This document shows positions 1 through 8,255 of a DNA stretch of 64,000 nt, piece by piece. Source of the stretch: Tenacibaculum aiptasiae (GTDB lineage: Bacteria; Bacteroidota; Bacteroidia; Flavobacteriales; Flavobacteriaceae); the NCBI RefSeq assembly GCF_008806755.1, contig NZ_WAAU01000011.1, positions 128,709-192,708 of the forward strand, written 5' to 3'. Both the position numbers and the translations under genes were made by a program. The stretch's first letter is position 1, and the number at the start of each line of letters is the position of its first letter. Under the pieces are notes generated by a model. That model worked only from the letters and a program-made list of their open reading frames with translations, was not told the origin of the DNA and made no database searches.

Positions 1-420
1 ATTTCCTTTACCCTTTGGAAATCTTTGAGGATAGTATTGTTTACCTGTTTTAGGGTCAAATCGTTCAGTTACCTTTAATTGTTGTAATTCATCAAAAGTA
101 AAATCAATAACATAGTAACGCCCATCTTCTCTTTTTCTATCAGGAAATAATTGAGCTACGTTGGTTACATCATCTAAATACACATCGTGAATAACAATAG
201 GTACATTGTCTTTACTCAATACCAAGTCTTGCTCTATATAATCGGGATTCATAGCATAGGCCATTGCTTTTGCTTCCATGGTATGTTCTGGAAGATATCC
301 TGAAGCCCCTCTATGTGCGACAACTATTTTGTTCATTTTTTCTTTATCCTTTGTTGATTTACCACAACTAAAAAACACCAACAAAACAAGAATGTAAATT
401 TTTGATTTGTCAAATAACAT
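1..420 (-). CDS. glpQ: Glycerophosphodiester phosphodiesterase lipoprotein, N-terminal part
   Basis: The gene runs off the left edge; 140 codons are visible. GlpQ hydrolyses glycerophosphodiesters to glycerol-3-phosphate and an alcohol. The N-terminus is a lipoprotein signal ending in FFSCG, so the enzyme is probably anchored in the periplasm or at the surface. The GDPD signature HRGASG and the following IEQDLVLSKD and VIHDVYLDDVT segments are clear, and FPDRKREDGRYYVIDFT resembles E. coli GlpQ closely enough to favour the periplasmic GlpQ type over cytoplasmic UgpQ. Start is the ATG whose complement lies at 418-420, directly before the lipoprotein signal. The metalloprotease upstream on the same strand has its own terminator, so the two are probably separate units. 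Confidence 0.9.
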   Translation of the reverse strand, partial: MLFDKSKIYILVLLVFFSCGKSTKDKEKMNKIVVAHRGASGYLPEHTMEAKAMAYAMNPDYIEQDLVLSKDNVPIVIHDVYLDDVTNVAQLFPDRKREDGRYYVIDFTFDELQQLKVTERFDPKTGKQYYPQRFPKGKGN

Positions 421-449
421 TGAACTTATTTTTAGCTTTTAAAAATAAA

Positions 450-478
450 AAAAGTCAAGAGAAATTCTCTTGACTTTT
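450..478 (-). terminator. Rho-independent terminator of the metalloprotease gene
   Basis: Inverted repeat AAGTCAAGAG/CTCTTGACTT with a short loop. Read on the minus strand it is followed by a T-rich run, and it lies just after the stop of the gene at 517. Confidence 0.85.
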
Positions 479-516
479 CAGCAATTATAAAAATATTTTT
501 TAAATATTAATTTTTA

Positions 517-1563
517 CTAGTTTAACATAGAAGCTCTTGCTCCACCGTCAGCAAAAATTGCTCTCATTCTTGATTTTTGACCTTCAGAAAACATAGACAT
601 ACAAGCATCATCCGTATAATCCATATAGTTCATAGTCATATCATTTGAACGACAGTTAACTGTTGGATATGATGGACATCCATAGTTTGGAGCATCTGAA
701 GATGGTGTATCAGCGACAAAATCATCTTGACGACATCTACCATCACCCCAAATGTGACGTAAGTTTAAATAGTGACCAACTTCGTGTGTCATAGTACGTC
801 CTCCATTGAATGGTGCAGATACATAACCTGTAGTTCCAAAATATTGTGGAGAACACACAACACCATCAGTAGCAGAATTACCACCTGGGAATTGAGCATA
901 TCCTAAAATACCTCCACCAATATTAGCTACCCAGATATTTAAATGTGTTTGTGGTGTAACTGGTGGATATGCTGATTTTACTGCATTATTAGTTCCCCAT
1001 GAAGCCGTAGAGTTAGCATGTCTAAAAGTACCAGCTAAAGAAAAAGTGATTTCAGCATCTGCTGCTACTCCTGCAAATTCAGAAGGTGTATTACTTGCAT
1101 CAGAATTTTGTTTTCTAAAATCGTCATTTAAAACTGTCATTTGTGAGGCTATCTGCGCATCACTAATATTCTGTTGTGAATTGCTATAAACCACATGTAC
1201 ATATACTGGTATGTTAATTACTCCCAAGTTATCAGGAGTAGTTCCACCACCGCCACCGCCAGTGTTACCGCCACCGCCGTTACCGTTTCCATTTCCTTTT
1301 TTTGCTGCAATAAATTTACGCGTTGCGTATTCTACATCGTACATTTTTTGGTACAATCCTGGGTTTTCTTTTAACTGTCTGTTTAAAACTCGCATAGAAT
1401 GACACTGCTCACTTCCCCCTTTTGACTCGTGAGTATCAGTTTCCAAATAGAAGTCGCTCATATCGATTGCTTCTTGAGTTGGTAAAACTGAGTCTTGACC
1501 ATTTTGCTGACATCCAATTAAAACGGAAGCAGCAACTGCTAATGTTAAAAAAATTCTTTTCAT
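517..1563 (-). CDS. Secreted M43-family (pappalysin/cytophagalysin-like) zinc metalloprotease, lipoprotein
   Basis: 348 aa. A lipoprotein signal ends at Cys18 (VLIGC). The zinc site HEVGHYLNLRH spans residues 260-270 with His260, Glu261, His264 and His270, continues into IWGDG, and is followed by an ADTP segment and a Met-turn (MNYMDY, 311-316). This is the M43 arrangement. Residues 90-107 form an almost pure Gly/Asn linker between a short N-terminal region and the catalytic domain. There is no obvious C-terminal type IX sorting domain; the protein ends soon after the Met-turn helix, so it is probably lipid-anchored. Likely role is extracellular protein degradation; the substrate is unknown. 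It stands alone, with its own terminator and a long upstream region. Confidence 0.9.
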   Translation of the reverse strand: MKRIFLTLAVAASVLIGCQQNGQDSVLPTQEAIDMSDFYLETDTHESKGGSEQCHSMRVLNRQLKENPGLYQKMYDVEYATRKFIAAKKGNGNGNGGGGNTGGGGGGTTPDNLGVINIPVYVHVVYSNSQQNISDAQIASQMTVLNDDFRKQNSDASNTPSEFAGVAADAEITFSLAGTFRHANSTASWGTNNAVKSAYPPVTPQTHLNIWVANIGGGILGYAQFPGGNSATDGVVCSPQYFGTTGYVSAPFNGGRTMTHEVGHYLNLRHIWGDGRCRQDDFVADTPSSDAPNYGCPSYPTVNCRSNDMTMNYMDYTDDACMSMFSEGQKSRMRAIFADGGARASMLN

Positions 1564-1975
1564 GTTGTGAAAAATTAAAAATTTAGTTGAATAATAATTA
1601 CCCCTTTAGGTAATATTGGTTTGTGCTAAAAATAACCTCAATTGTCACTTTAATAAAAAAAGAATACATATTTTATTATTTATGTAAAAAATTGAAGGGT
1701 TTTTTAACGATGTGCAATATATAGTTTTTTTTTAATTCCTAAAAAAATGTTAAAAAAATGGATTTTCTCTTTAAAATCAACTTGTAGAAGCTTAAAAACA
1801 AAAATACCATATTGTTTAATTTTTAACTAAAAACATAAAAAAACGTCAATTTTAAACATTTAACGATATGAAATGTGCAAATACGCTTGTTTCAAAAAGC
1901 AATATTCATAACAATTACACATAATAAAGATTATCTCTATAAAAAAGCTATATTTACTCCAAAATAAAATTAATT
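1564..1975. other. Divergent intergenic region, AT-rich
   Basis: 412 bases between two divergent genes with no credible reading frame. It holds the start regions of both genes. A short inverted repeat, ATTACC/GGTAAT with a 6-base spacer (1597-1614), lies about 35 bases upstream of the metalloprotease start. A near-consensus -7 element TATATTTA (1949-1956) precedes the plus-strand gene. Nothing else was recognised. Confidence 0.5.
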
Positions 1976-2683
1976 ATGGAAAACTCATTTGACAACGGAC
2001 CTAAGGTACTTGTTGCACAAGTATCGGAAGCAGACAGAGTTGCTTTTTACAAAAAAACCTATGCGCATGTAGGTGGTGGTATCTTACTATTTATTGTATT
2101 TGAATACCTATTCTTACAAAGTGCTTCTCTTGTAGAATTTGCTTTATCAATGACTCAAGGATACAAGTGGTTATTATTATTAGGTGGTTTTATGCTAATT
2201 ACTAATTATGCTGAAAGTACTGCTTTAAAAACCTCTGATAAAAACTTACAATATTTAGCATATTCAGCTTATATTTTTGCTGAAGCTTTTATTTTTATAC
2301 CATTAATTTACATGGCTATTATGTATACCAATAGCTTAGATTTAATTAAACAAGCAGGAATTGTTACGCTTGGTTTATTTACAGGAATTTCTTCTATTGT
2401 TTTTATTACTAAAAAAGATTTTTCTTTTATTAGAGCTGGATTAACTGTTGGATTTTTTATAGCAATTGGATTAATAATTGCAGGAGCCTTATTTGGTTTT
2501 AACCTTGGTTTATGGTTTTCTGTAGGAATGTGTGTATTAGCTGCTGGATCTATTTTATACCAGACTTCTAACTTAGTACATAAATTTTCTACTGATGATT
2601 ACATCCCTGCTGCATTAGGTTTATTTGCCTCTTTAATGCTTTTATTCTGGTATGTATTACAAATTTTTATGTCAAGAGACTAG
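1976..2683 (+). CDS. Bax inhibitor-1 / YccA-family integral membrane protein
   Basis: 235 aa, about seven hydrophobic segments and short loops, with a charged 25-residue N-terminus that leads into YKKTYAHVGGG. Overall layout and the N-terminal motif fit the bacterial Bax inhibitor-1 (UPF0005/YccA/YbhL) family, whose characterised relatives are pH-sensitive calcium leak channels. Function here is inferred only from family membership. It is monocistronic: a terminator follows and the next gene converges. Confidence 0.8.
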   Translation: MENSFDNGPKVLVAQVSEADRVAFYKKTYAHVGGGILLFIVFEYLFLQSASLVEFALSMTQGYKWLLLLGGFMLITNYAESTALKTSDKNLQYLAYSAYIFAEAFIFIPLIYMAIMYTNSLDLIKQAGIVTLGLFTGISSIVFITKKDFSFIRAGLTVGFFIAIGLIIAGALFGFNLGLWFSVGMCVLAAGSILYQTSNLVHKFSTDDYIPAALGLFASLMLLFWYVLQIFMSRD

Positions 2684-2706
2684 TTAAAAATTTAACGTTT
2701 ATATAT

Positions 2707-2742
2707 AAAAAAACCACTTGTTCTTAAACAGGTGGTTTTTTT
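2707..2742. terminator. Terminator between convergent genes
   Basis: Hairpin AACCACTTG/CAGGTGGTT (one G-T pair) flanked by an A-run on the left and a T-run on the right, so it can serve both the Bax-inhibitor gene and sufS. Confidence 0.8.
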
Positions 2743-2763
2743 ATTTTATTAATTGAGTAGTAT

Positions 2764-3975
2764 TTAACTCAACATCATTTTGGCTTTCTTAACCGCTGTT
2801 ACCAATGCATCTATTTCTTCTTTGGTATTGTAAAAAGCAAATGATGCTCTTACTGTCCCTGGAATACAATAAAAGTTCATAATTGGTTGCGCACAATGGT
2901 GTCCTGTACGAACAGCTATTCCTAATTTATCTAAGATAGATCCAACATCATACGGATGTATTCCTTCCAAATTAAATGATATTACAGAAGCTTTCTTACC
3001 AGTTCCGTAAATTTTTAATCCTTCTATTTTTTCCAACTCTTGAGTTCCATAAGCTAACAACTCTTTTTCTTGTTGATCTATAGCCTCAAAACCTATTGAA
3101 TTCATATAATCAACCGCAACTCCAAAAGCTATTCCTCCACAAATATTTGGTGTTCCTGCTTCAAACTTATGAGGTAATCCTGCATAGGTAGTTTTTTCAA
3201 AAGTTACTGTTTCAATCATTTCTCCTCCTCCTTGATAAGGTGGCAACATTTGCAATAACTCTTCTTTTCCGTATAACAAACCAACTCCTGTTGGTCCACA
3301 CATTTTGTGAGCTGATGCTACATAAAAATCAACATCTAATTCTTGAACATCTGGCTTTATATGCGGAACTGCCTGCGCTCCATCAATTAAAACATACGCT
3401 CCAAATTTGTGCGCTGCATGAATAATTTCTTCTATTGGGTTTATCGTTCCTAATGCATTCGACACATGATTACAAAAAACCAATTTGGTTTTATTATTCA
3501 ATAATTCATGATATACATCCATTCTTAACGAACCATCTTGATCCATTGGAATTACTTTTAAAACAGCACCCGTTTTTTCACAAAGCATTTGCCAAGGAAC
3601 TATATTTGAATGATGTTCTAATGATGATACAATTATTTCATCCCCTTCTTTTAATAAGGTAGCAAATCCTGATGCTACAATATTAATACTATGAGTAGTT
3701 CCTGAAGTTAAAATAACCTCATAAGAATGCTTTGCATTAAAATGTTTTTGAATCTTTATACGTGCTTCTTCATATTTATCGGTTGCTTCCTGACTTAAGG
3801 TATGCACTCCTCTATGAATATTAGCATTATAATTCGAATAATAATCAACAATTGCATCAATCACAATTTGAGGTGTTTGAGAAGTTGCTCCATTATCAAA
3901 ATACACTAAATTTTTCCCATGTACTGTACGATTTAAAATAGGAAAATCAGCTCTAATCTTATCTACATTCAACAT
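2764..3975 (-). CDS. sufS: Cysteine desulfurase SufS
   Basis: 403 aa from the chosen start. PLP-dependent enzyme that removes sulfur from cysteine for Fe-S cluster assembly in the SUF pathway. The PLP lysine is Lys224 in SAHKMCGPTG; the active-site cysteine is Cys361 in RTGHHCAQP, the SufS/CsdA-type loop. Residues 25-33 (YFDNGATSQ) and 91-97 (SGTTHSI) are also typical. The frame stays open upstream to 4017, but a promoter -7 element (3995-4002) lies within that extension, and MLNVDKIRADFP is the usual family N-terminus. No other suf genes are beside it, so it is detached from any sufBCD operon. Confidence 0.93.
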   Translation of the reverse strand: MLNVDKIRADFPILNRTVHGKNLVYFDNGATSQTPQIVIDAIVDYYSNYNANIHRGVHTLSQEATDKYEEARIKIQKHFNAKHSYEVILTSGTTHSINIVASGFATLLKEGDEIIVSSLEHHSNIVPWQMLCEKTGAVLKVIPMDQDGSLRMDVYHELLNNKTKLVFCNHVSNALGTINPIEEIIHAAHKFGAYVLIDGAQAVPHIKPDVQELDVDFYVASAHKMCGPTGVGLLYGKEELLQMLPPYQGGGEMIETVTFEKTTYAGLPHKFEAGTPNICGGIAFGVAVDYMNSIGFEAIDQQEKELLAYGTQELEKIEGLKIYGTGKKASVISFNLEGIHPYDVGSILDKLGIAVRTGHHCAQPIMNFYCIPGTVRASFAFYNTKEEIDALVTAVKKAKMMLS

Positions 3976-3994
3976 ATAAAAAGTAAATTTAAGA

Positions 3995-4002
3995 CAAAGG
4001 TA
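3995..4002 (-). promoter_or_regulatory. -7 promoter element of sufS
   Basis: TACCTTTG on the minus strand matches the Bacteroidota consensus TAnnTTTG. The start codon at 3975 lies 19 bases further on. No good -33 TTG was seen at the usual distance. Confidence 0.6.
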
Positions 4003-4043
4003 GTGCTTGCATTTCAAATATAAACACCAATCAATTAAATTCT

Positions 4044-4051
4044 TACATTTG
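4044..4051 (+). promoter_or_regulatory. -7 promoter element of the serine hydrolase gene
   Basis: TACATTTG, a full match to TAnnTTTG, 17 bases before the ATG at 4069. Confidence 0.55.
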
Positions 4052-4068
4052 CTAAAAAAGAGTCCCTA

Positions 4069-5394
4069 ATGAAAAATATCAAAAGAATTTTATTATTACT
4101 GGCAATTGTTCTTATTGCTGTTGTAGTTTACAATTACCCTAAGTTAAATATTTTAGCTGGATACTCCGCTAAAAACACTGCCTCTTCGGTTTTCTTAGCC
4201 GAAAGAAGCCTAGAGTTTACTGATGAAAATGACAATAATTTTTCTCCAATAAACTTAACTTCCGATGAAATTAACTCTCAAGAAAAATCTGCTACTGGTT
4301 CAGTTTTTGGACTTTTAAAAAGAAAAGCTGTTTACAGAAAAGGATTAGGAGCTGTTTTAATTAATGATGATTATGATGCTTCTAAAACTCCTTTAGTTCC
4401 AAAAAGATCAGAGGCCGATAATACTACTCCTTTCCCTTATGGAAATGCAGATCAAATAGACACTGTTTTTTCTAATATCAATTACAAAAAGCTAAACGAA
4501 ACTATTGATACTATTTTTAATTCTAGAAACCAAACTCGATCTGTGCTTGTAGTTTATAAAGATCAAATTATTGCTGAAAAGTATGCTAATAATTTCGATA
4601 AGAATTCTTTACAATTAGGATGGTCTATGACCAAAAGTATTACGAGCACTGTTTTTGGAATTTTACAATGCCAAGGAAAAGTTAATGTTGAACAAAGTAA
4701 TTTGTTTAAAGAATGGGAAAACGATGACCGCAAAAACATTACAATTCACAACCTACTTCAGATGAATTCTGGTTTAGAATGGCTTGAAGATTATAATACT
4801 ATTTCTGATGTTACAAAGATGCTATTTCTTGAAAGTGACATGACTAAAACTCAAATAAGTAAACCTTTAGTAGGTAAACCAAACGAAACTTGGAATTATT
4901 CTTCTGGTACCACTAATTTACTTTCTGGTATCATCCGTAGTCAATTTAAAACGCATCAAGAATATTTAGATTATTGGTACAGTAATTTAATTGACAAAAT
5001 AGGAATGAACTCAATGGTCATTGAAACTGATTTGAGTGGAAACTTTGTAGGGTCTTCTTATGCTTGGGCAACTGCAAGAGATTGGGCAAAATTAGGTTTA
5101 TTATACCTTCATAATGGTGAATGGAATGGAGAACATCTTTTTGATAAAGATTGGGTACAATATGCAACTACTCCAACACCAGGTTCTGATGGTTGGTATG
5201 GAGCACAAATATGGTTAAATGCAGGAAAGCGTTATCCTGATGTACCAACAAATATGTATTCTTTTAATGGGTATAAAGGTCAAAATGTATTTATTTTGCC
5301 AAGTGAAGATTTAGTAGTTGTTAGAACTGGGCTTACTAAGAACGCTGACATGAACACTTTATTAAAAGGAATTATAAACTCGATAAAAAAATAA
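4069..5394 (+). CDS. Serine hydrolase of the beta-lactamase (class C/NylB-like) fold, membrane-anchored
   Basis: 441 aa. An N-terminal hydrophobic segment (about 6-21) acts as signal anchor. The nucleophile motif SMTK is at 186-189 and the second motif YSS at 278-280, as in class C beta-lactamases, DD-peptidases and 6-aminohexanoate-dimer hydrolases. The segment YAWATARDWAKLG is typical of the NylB-like branch. Substrate unknown; an antibiotic-resistance role is not implied. Residues 35-115 form a poorly conserved preface before the catalytic domain. Two bases separate its stop from the following SdpI-family gene, so they are almost certainly cotranscribed. Confidence 0.85.
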   Translation: MKNIKRILLLLAIVLIAVVVYNYPKLNILAGYSAKNTASSVFLAERSLEFTDENDNNFSPINLTSDEINSQEKSATGSVFGLLKRKAVYRKGLGAVLINDDYDASKTPLVPKRSEADNTTPFPYGNADQIDTVFSNINYKKLNETIDTIFNSRNQTRSVLVVYKDQIIAEKYANNFDKNSLQLGWSMTKSITSTVFGILQCQGKVNVEQSNLFKEWENDDRKNITIHNLLQMNSGLEWLEDYNTISDVTKMLFLESDMTKTQISKPLVGKPNETWNYSSGTTNLLSGIIRSQFKTHQEYLDYWYSNLIDKIGMNSMVIETDLSGNFVGSSYAWATARDWAKLGLLYLHNGEWNGEHLFDKDWVQYATTPTPGSDGWYGAQIWLNAGKRYPDVPTNMYSFNGYKGQNVFILPSEDLVVVRTGLTKNADMNTLLKGIINSIKK

Positions 5395-5396
5395 AA

Positions 5397-5738
5397 ATGA
5401 ACCCATATTATTATGTACTGTCTCTTAATGGATTACTTTTCCTTTTCAGTATAATTTTTTATTTCTTTCCCCCAAAAAAAATTAACTCACTTTATGGTTA
5501 TCGCACCAACAAAACCATGAAAAACGAAACTGTTTGGAAATTTGCCAATGCATTTTTTATAAAGCAATTTTTAATTTATTCTGCAATATCATTTGCAGCT
5601 GCATTAATTTTTGTTTTTATAAGTAAAGATATTAGTTGGCAACCCATGGCTATTATGTTACTATCTCTAGCAGTTTCTGTTATTAAAACAGAACAAGAAG
5701 TAAACAAAAACTTTGATGAAGACGGAAATAAAATATAA
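5397..5738 (+). CDS. SdpI-family small membrane protein
   Basis: 113 aa with three hydrophobic segments and the motif LYGYRTNKTMKNETVWKFAN, diagnostic of the SdpI C-terminal-like family. The Bacillus prototype gives immunity to the SdpC toxin, but most homologues, including this one, have no known partner and no toxin gene is visible nearby. It is the second gene of a two-gene unit with the serine hydrolase. Confidence 0.8.
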   Translation: MNPYYYVLSLNGLLFLFSIIFYFFPPKKINSLYGYRTNKTMKNETVWKFANAFFIKQFLIYSAISFAAALIFVFISKDISWQPMAIMLLSLAVSVIKTEQEVNKNFDEDGNKI

Positions 5739-5770
5739 AAAAAGAGACTGTTTAAACAGTCTCTTTTTTT
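5739..5770. terminator. Bidirectional terminator
   Basis: Hairpin AAAGAGACTG/CAGTCTCTTT around TTTAAA, with A-run and T-run on either side; shared by the SdpI-family gene and the convergent SCO gene. Confidence 0.9.
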
Positions 5771-6447
5771 TATTCTTCGTATTCTTTTTTCAATAGCGTA
5801 ATATCATCTATAATTTTCTGCATGTTTTCTTTTTTGGTTCCATCATACGAACCTCTAATACGTCCTTCTTTATCTATTAGCACAAAGTTTTCTGTATGAA
5901 CCCAATCGTTCTCTCCTCCATCACCTTCGTCTAAAACTGCAAAATAATGCTTACGGGCTAAATTATATATGTGCTTTTTTTCTCCAGTGGTTACATTCCA
6001 TTTACCATCAATAACTCCTTTTTCTAATGCATATTTTTTCAATTGTGGAACGCTATCCATAACTGGTGTTACTGAATGTGATAAAAACATAATATCATCA
6101 TCCTTTTTATAGTGTTCTTGTAATTCACTCATATTATAAGCCATAGCTATACATATGGTTTGACAACGAGTAAAAAAGAAATCTGCGATATAAATTTTAC
6201 CTTTATAATCTGCATTTGTTATTGTTTCTCCATTCTGATTGATTAACTTAAAATCACCAACCTTATGATTTCTAGATTTTGTTCTTAAGGAAGCATCCAC
6301 CAGTTTTGGATTAATATCTGCAGGGTTATAAATTGGTAATCTATCATCAACTTTTACTAAATGATAAAAAACGGGGATTCCAATAGCACAAAAAACTAAT
6401 AAGAAAATTAAAGTGCTTTTAGATTTTTTAAAGAATTTAAAGTCCAT
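5770..6447 (-). CDS. SCO1/SenC-family copper chaperone / thioredoxin-fold protein
   Basis: 225 aa. One N-terminal membrane anchor (about 12-30), then a thioredoxin fold. The copper ligands are present: Cys95 and Cys99 in RCQTIC, and His184 in WVHTENF. SCO proteins deliver copper to, or reduce, the CuA site of cytochrome c oxidase at the outer face of the inner membrane. The residue after the first cysteine is Gln rather than the usual Pro. No oxidase genes lie nearby, so its target is inferred from the family. Confidence 0.9.
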   Translation of the reverse strand: MDFKFFKKSKSTLIFLLVFCAIGIPVFYHLVKVDDRLPIYNPADINPKLVDASLRTKSRNHKVGDFKLINQNGETITNADYKGKIYIADFFFTRCQTICIAMAYNMSELQEHYKKDDDIMFLSHSVTPVMDSVPQLKKYALEKGVIDGKWNVTTGEKKHIYNLARKHYFAVLDEGDGGENDWVHTENFVLIDKEGRIRGSYDGTKKENMQKIIDDITLLKKEYEE

Positions 6448-6566
6448 TCTCTCTTTTTTCTACAAAAATACGACTTAAAACAGGGTTAATCTCTCTTAAA
6501 CTTAAAAAGTTTGTTAAATCCTAAGTCGAACTAGAGTACAAACTTTTAGAACTCTTTCGAAAAACG

Positions 6567-6574
6567 TACATTTG
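6567..6574 (+). promoter_or_regulatory. -7 promoter element of rseP
   Basis: TACATTTG, full consensus match, 30 bases before the rseP ATG. Confidence 0.55.
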
Positions 6575-6604
6575 TCAGATTTTAAATTTTAGACACAAGC
6601 CTTT

Positions 6605-7951
6605 ATGGAGATATTAATAAAAGCATCACAATTTATTTTAAGTTTATCGCTTTTAATTGTTTTGCACGAGTTAGGACACTTTATTCCTGCCAAATTATTT
6701 AAAACTAAAGTTGAAAAGTTTTACCTTTTCTTCGATTATAAATTCTCTTTATTTAAAAAGAAAATTGGTGATACTGTTTATGGTATTGGTTGGATTCCAT
6801 TAGGTGGTTATGTGAAAATCTCTGGAATGATTGACGAAAGCATGGACACTGAGCAAATGAAAAAACCTGCTCAACCATGGGAATTTCGTTCTAAACCAGC
6901 ATGGCAGCGTTTAATTATTATGCTTGGTGGTGTAATTGTAAATTTTGTTTTGGGTATAGTTATCTACATTTGTTTAATGTATGCTTATGGTGAAAAGTTT
7001 TTACCTAACGAGAACTTAAAAGATGGTGTATGGGTACAAGACCAGTTAGGTAAAGATTTAGGTTTAGAAACTGGAGATAAAATACTTACTGTAGATGGAC
7101 AAGCAATTGAAAAATTTAGAGAATTACCTATAGAGTTTATTAATGGAAATAACTATTCTATTGAAAGAAATGGAACTGTTATTGAAAAAGTAATTCCTAC
7201 TGATTTTATTTCAAAACTAGTAGATCGTGGTAAAAATGCGGGAAGTTTTATAACACCAAGATATCCATTTATTATAGCAAAAGTTGCTGAAGATTCTCCA
7301 AACGTAAAAAGTGGTTTACAATCTAAAGATATAATTACTGCTATTAACGGAGTTAACATCAAATATTTTGATCAAGCTGAAAAAGAGCTTAATAAATATA
7401 AAAACCAAGATATCAGTGTTACTGTAAAAAGAGGTAATGAAAGCTTAGATATCCCTGTTAAAATATCTGAAAACGGTAAAGTTGGTGTAGCTATTGCTCA
7501 ATTATCTTTAAAAGATTTAGAAAAATTAGGTTACTATGACTTAGCAGAAAAGAAATATTCATTTTCTGAAGCAATTCCTGCTGGTACTAATAAAGCTTGG
7601 ACTACTTTAACTAACTATATTAAGCAAATGAAAAAAATCTTCAATCCTAGCACAGGTGCTTATAAAGGATTAGGTGGTTTTATTTCTATTGGTAGTATTT
7701 TCCCTTCAGAATTTAGCTGGGAAACTTTCTGGAACATTACGGCATTCTTATCAATTATGTTAGGTTTCATGAACTTATTACCAATTCCTGCTTTAGACGG
7801 AGGGCATGTTGTATTTACGCTTTGGGAAATGATTACAGGTAAAAAACCTGGTGATAAATTTTTAGAATATGCTCAAATAACAGGATTTATCTTATTAATT
7901 GCCTTATTACTTTTTGCAAACGGTAATGACATATTTAGGCTCTTTAAATAA
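6605..7951 (+). CDS. rseP: RIP site-2 metalloprotease RseP
   Basis: 448 aa. Intramembrane zinc protease. HELGH sits at residues 21-25 in the first membrane helix, and the third zinc ligand lies in the conserved NLLPIPALDGGHV segment in a C-terminal helix. One or two PDZ domains fill the periplasmic middle (GLETGDKILTVDG and SGLQSKDIITAING). In other bacteria RseP cleaves anti-sigma factors and remnant signal peptides; the substrate here is unknown. It is a single-gene unit with its own promoter and terminator. Confidence 0.95.
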   Translation: MEILIKASQFILSLSLLIVLHELGHFIPAKLFKTKVEKFYLFFDYKFSLFKKKIGDTVYGIGWIPLGGYVKISGMIDESMDTEQMKKPAQPWEFRSKPAWQRLIIMLGGVIVNFVLGIVIYICLMYAYGEKFLPNENLKDGVWVQDQLGKDLGLETGDKILTVDGQAIEKFRELPIEFINGNNYSIERNGTVIEKVIPTDFISKLVDRGKNAGSFITPRYPFIIAKVAEDSPNVKSGLQSKDIITAINGVNIKYFDQAEKELNKYKNQDISVTVKRGNESLDIPVKISENGKVGVAIAQLSLKDLEKLGYYDLAEKKYSFSEAIPAGTNKAWTTLTNYIKQMKKIFNPSTGAYKGLGGFISIGSIFPSEFSWETFWNITAFLSIMLGFMNLLPIPALDGGHVVFTLWEMITGKKPGDKFLEYAQITGFILLIALLLFANGNDIFRLFK

Positions 7952-7973
7952 ACTATAATACTTAAATAAACTT

Positions 7974-8009
7974 AAAAACATCGTAATATCAACATTACGG
8001 TGTTTTTTT
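7974..8009 (+). terminator. Terminator of rseP
   Basis: Arms ACATCGTAAT (7978-7987) and ATTACGGTGT (7994-8003, one G-T pair) followed by seven T residues. Confidence 0.85.
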
Positions 8010-8197
8010 ATATTCAAATCATAAAAAAAGCCCTTTTAAAACTATTTCAAACTCTTTGAAAACCATATTATATAGATAGAATATATCCTCTTTTAAAACG
8101 TTTAAAACACCTAAAAAAACTATGTTTAACACTATGCTTTCTTAGTTAAGAACATTATCTATTCATAAACTCACAATATAACAGTTAAGTTTATAAA
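8010..8197. other. Gap between convergent units, nothing recognised
   Basis: Middle of the 304-base gap between rseP and the GDSL hydrolase gene, flanked by the two terminators. AT-rich with no credible coding or RNA signal seen. Confidence 0.4.
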
Positions 8198-8229
8198 ATA
8201 AAAAAGGCTGAGAGTAAACTCTCAGCCTT
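8198..8229 (-). terminator. Terminator of the receptor/hydrolase operon
   Basis: Hairpin AAGGCTGAGAG/CTCTCAGCCTT; read on the minus strand it ends in a T-run. It lies just beyond the stop of the gene at 8256. Confidence 0.9.
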
Positions 8230-8255
8230 AAATATATCGTTAACAAAACTACTAC

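Noticed and set aside
1211..1402. Plus-strand frame rich in proline
   Set aside because: It is the antisense of the glycine linker and flanking part of the M43 protease; composition follows from that repeat.
3976..4017. Upstream extension of sufS to 4017
   Set aside because: It would cross the -7 element TACCTTTG and adds residues not seen at the start of the family.
4069..5394. Beta-lactamase resistance gene
   Set aside because: SMTK and YSS motifs show only the fold; sequence features are of the NylB-like esterase group and there is no resistance context.
5397..5738. Immunity protein of an SdpC-like toxin system
   Set aside because: No SdpC-like toxin or its processing genes are beside it; most SdpI-family proteins have no known toxin.
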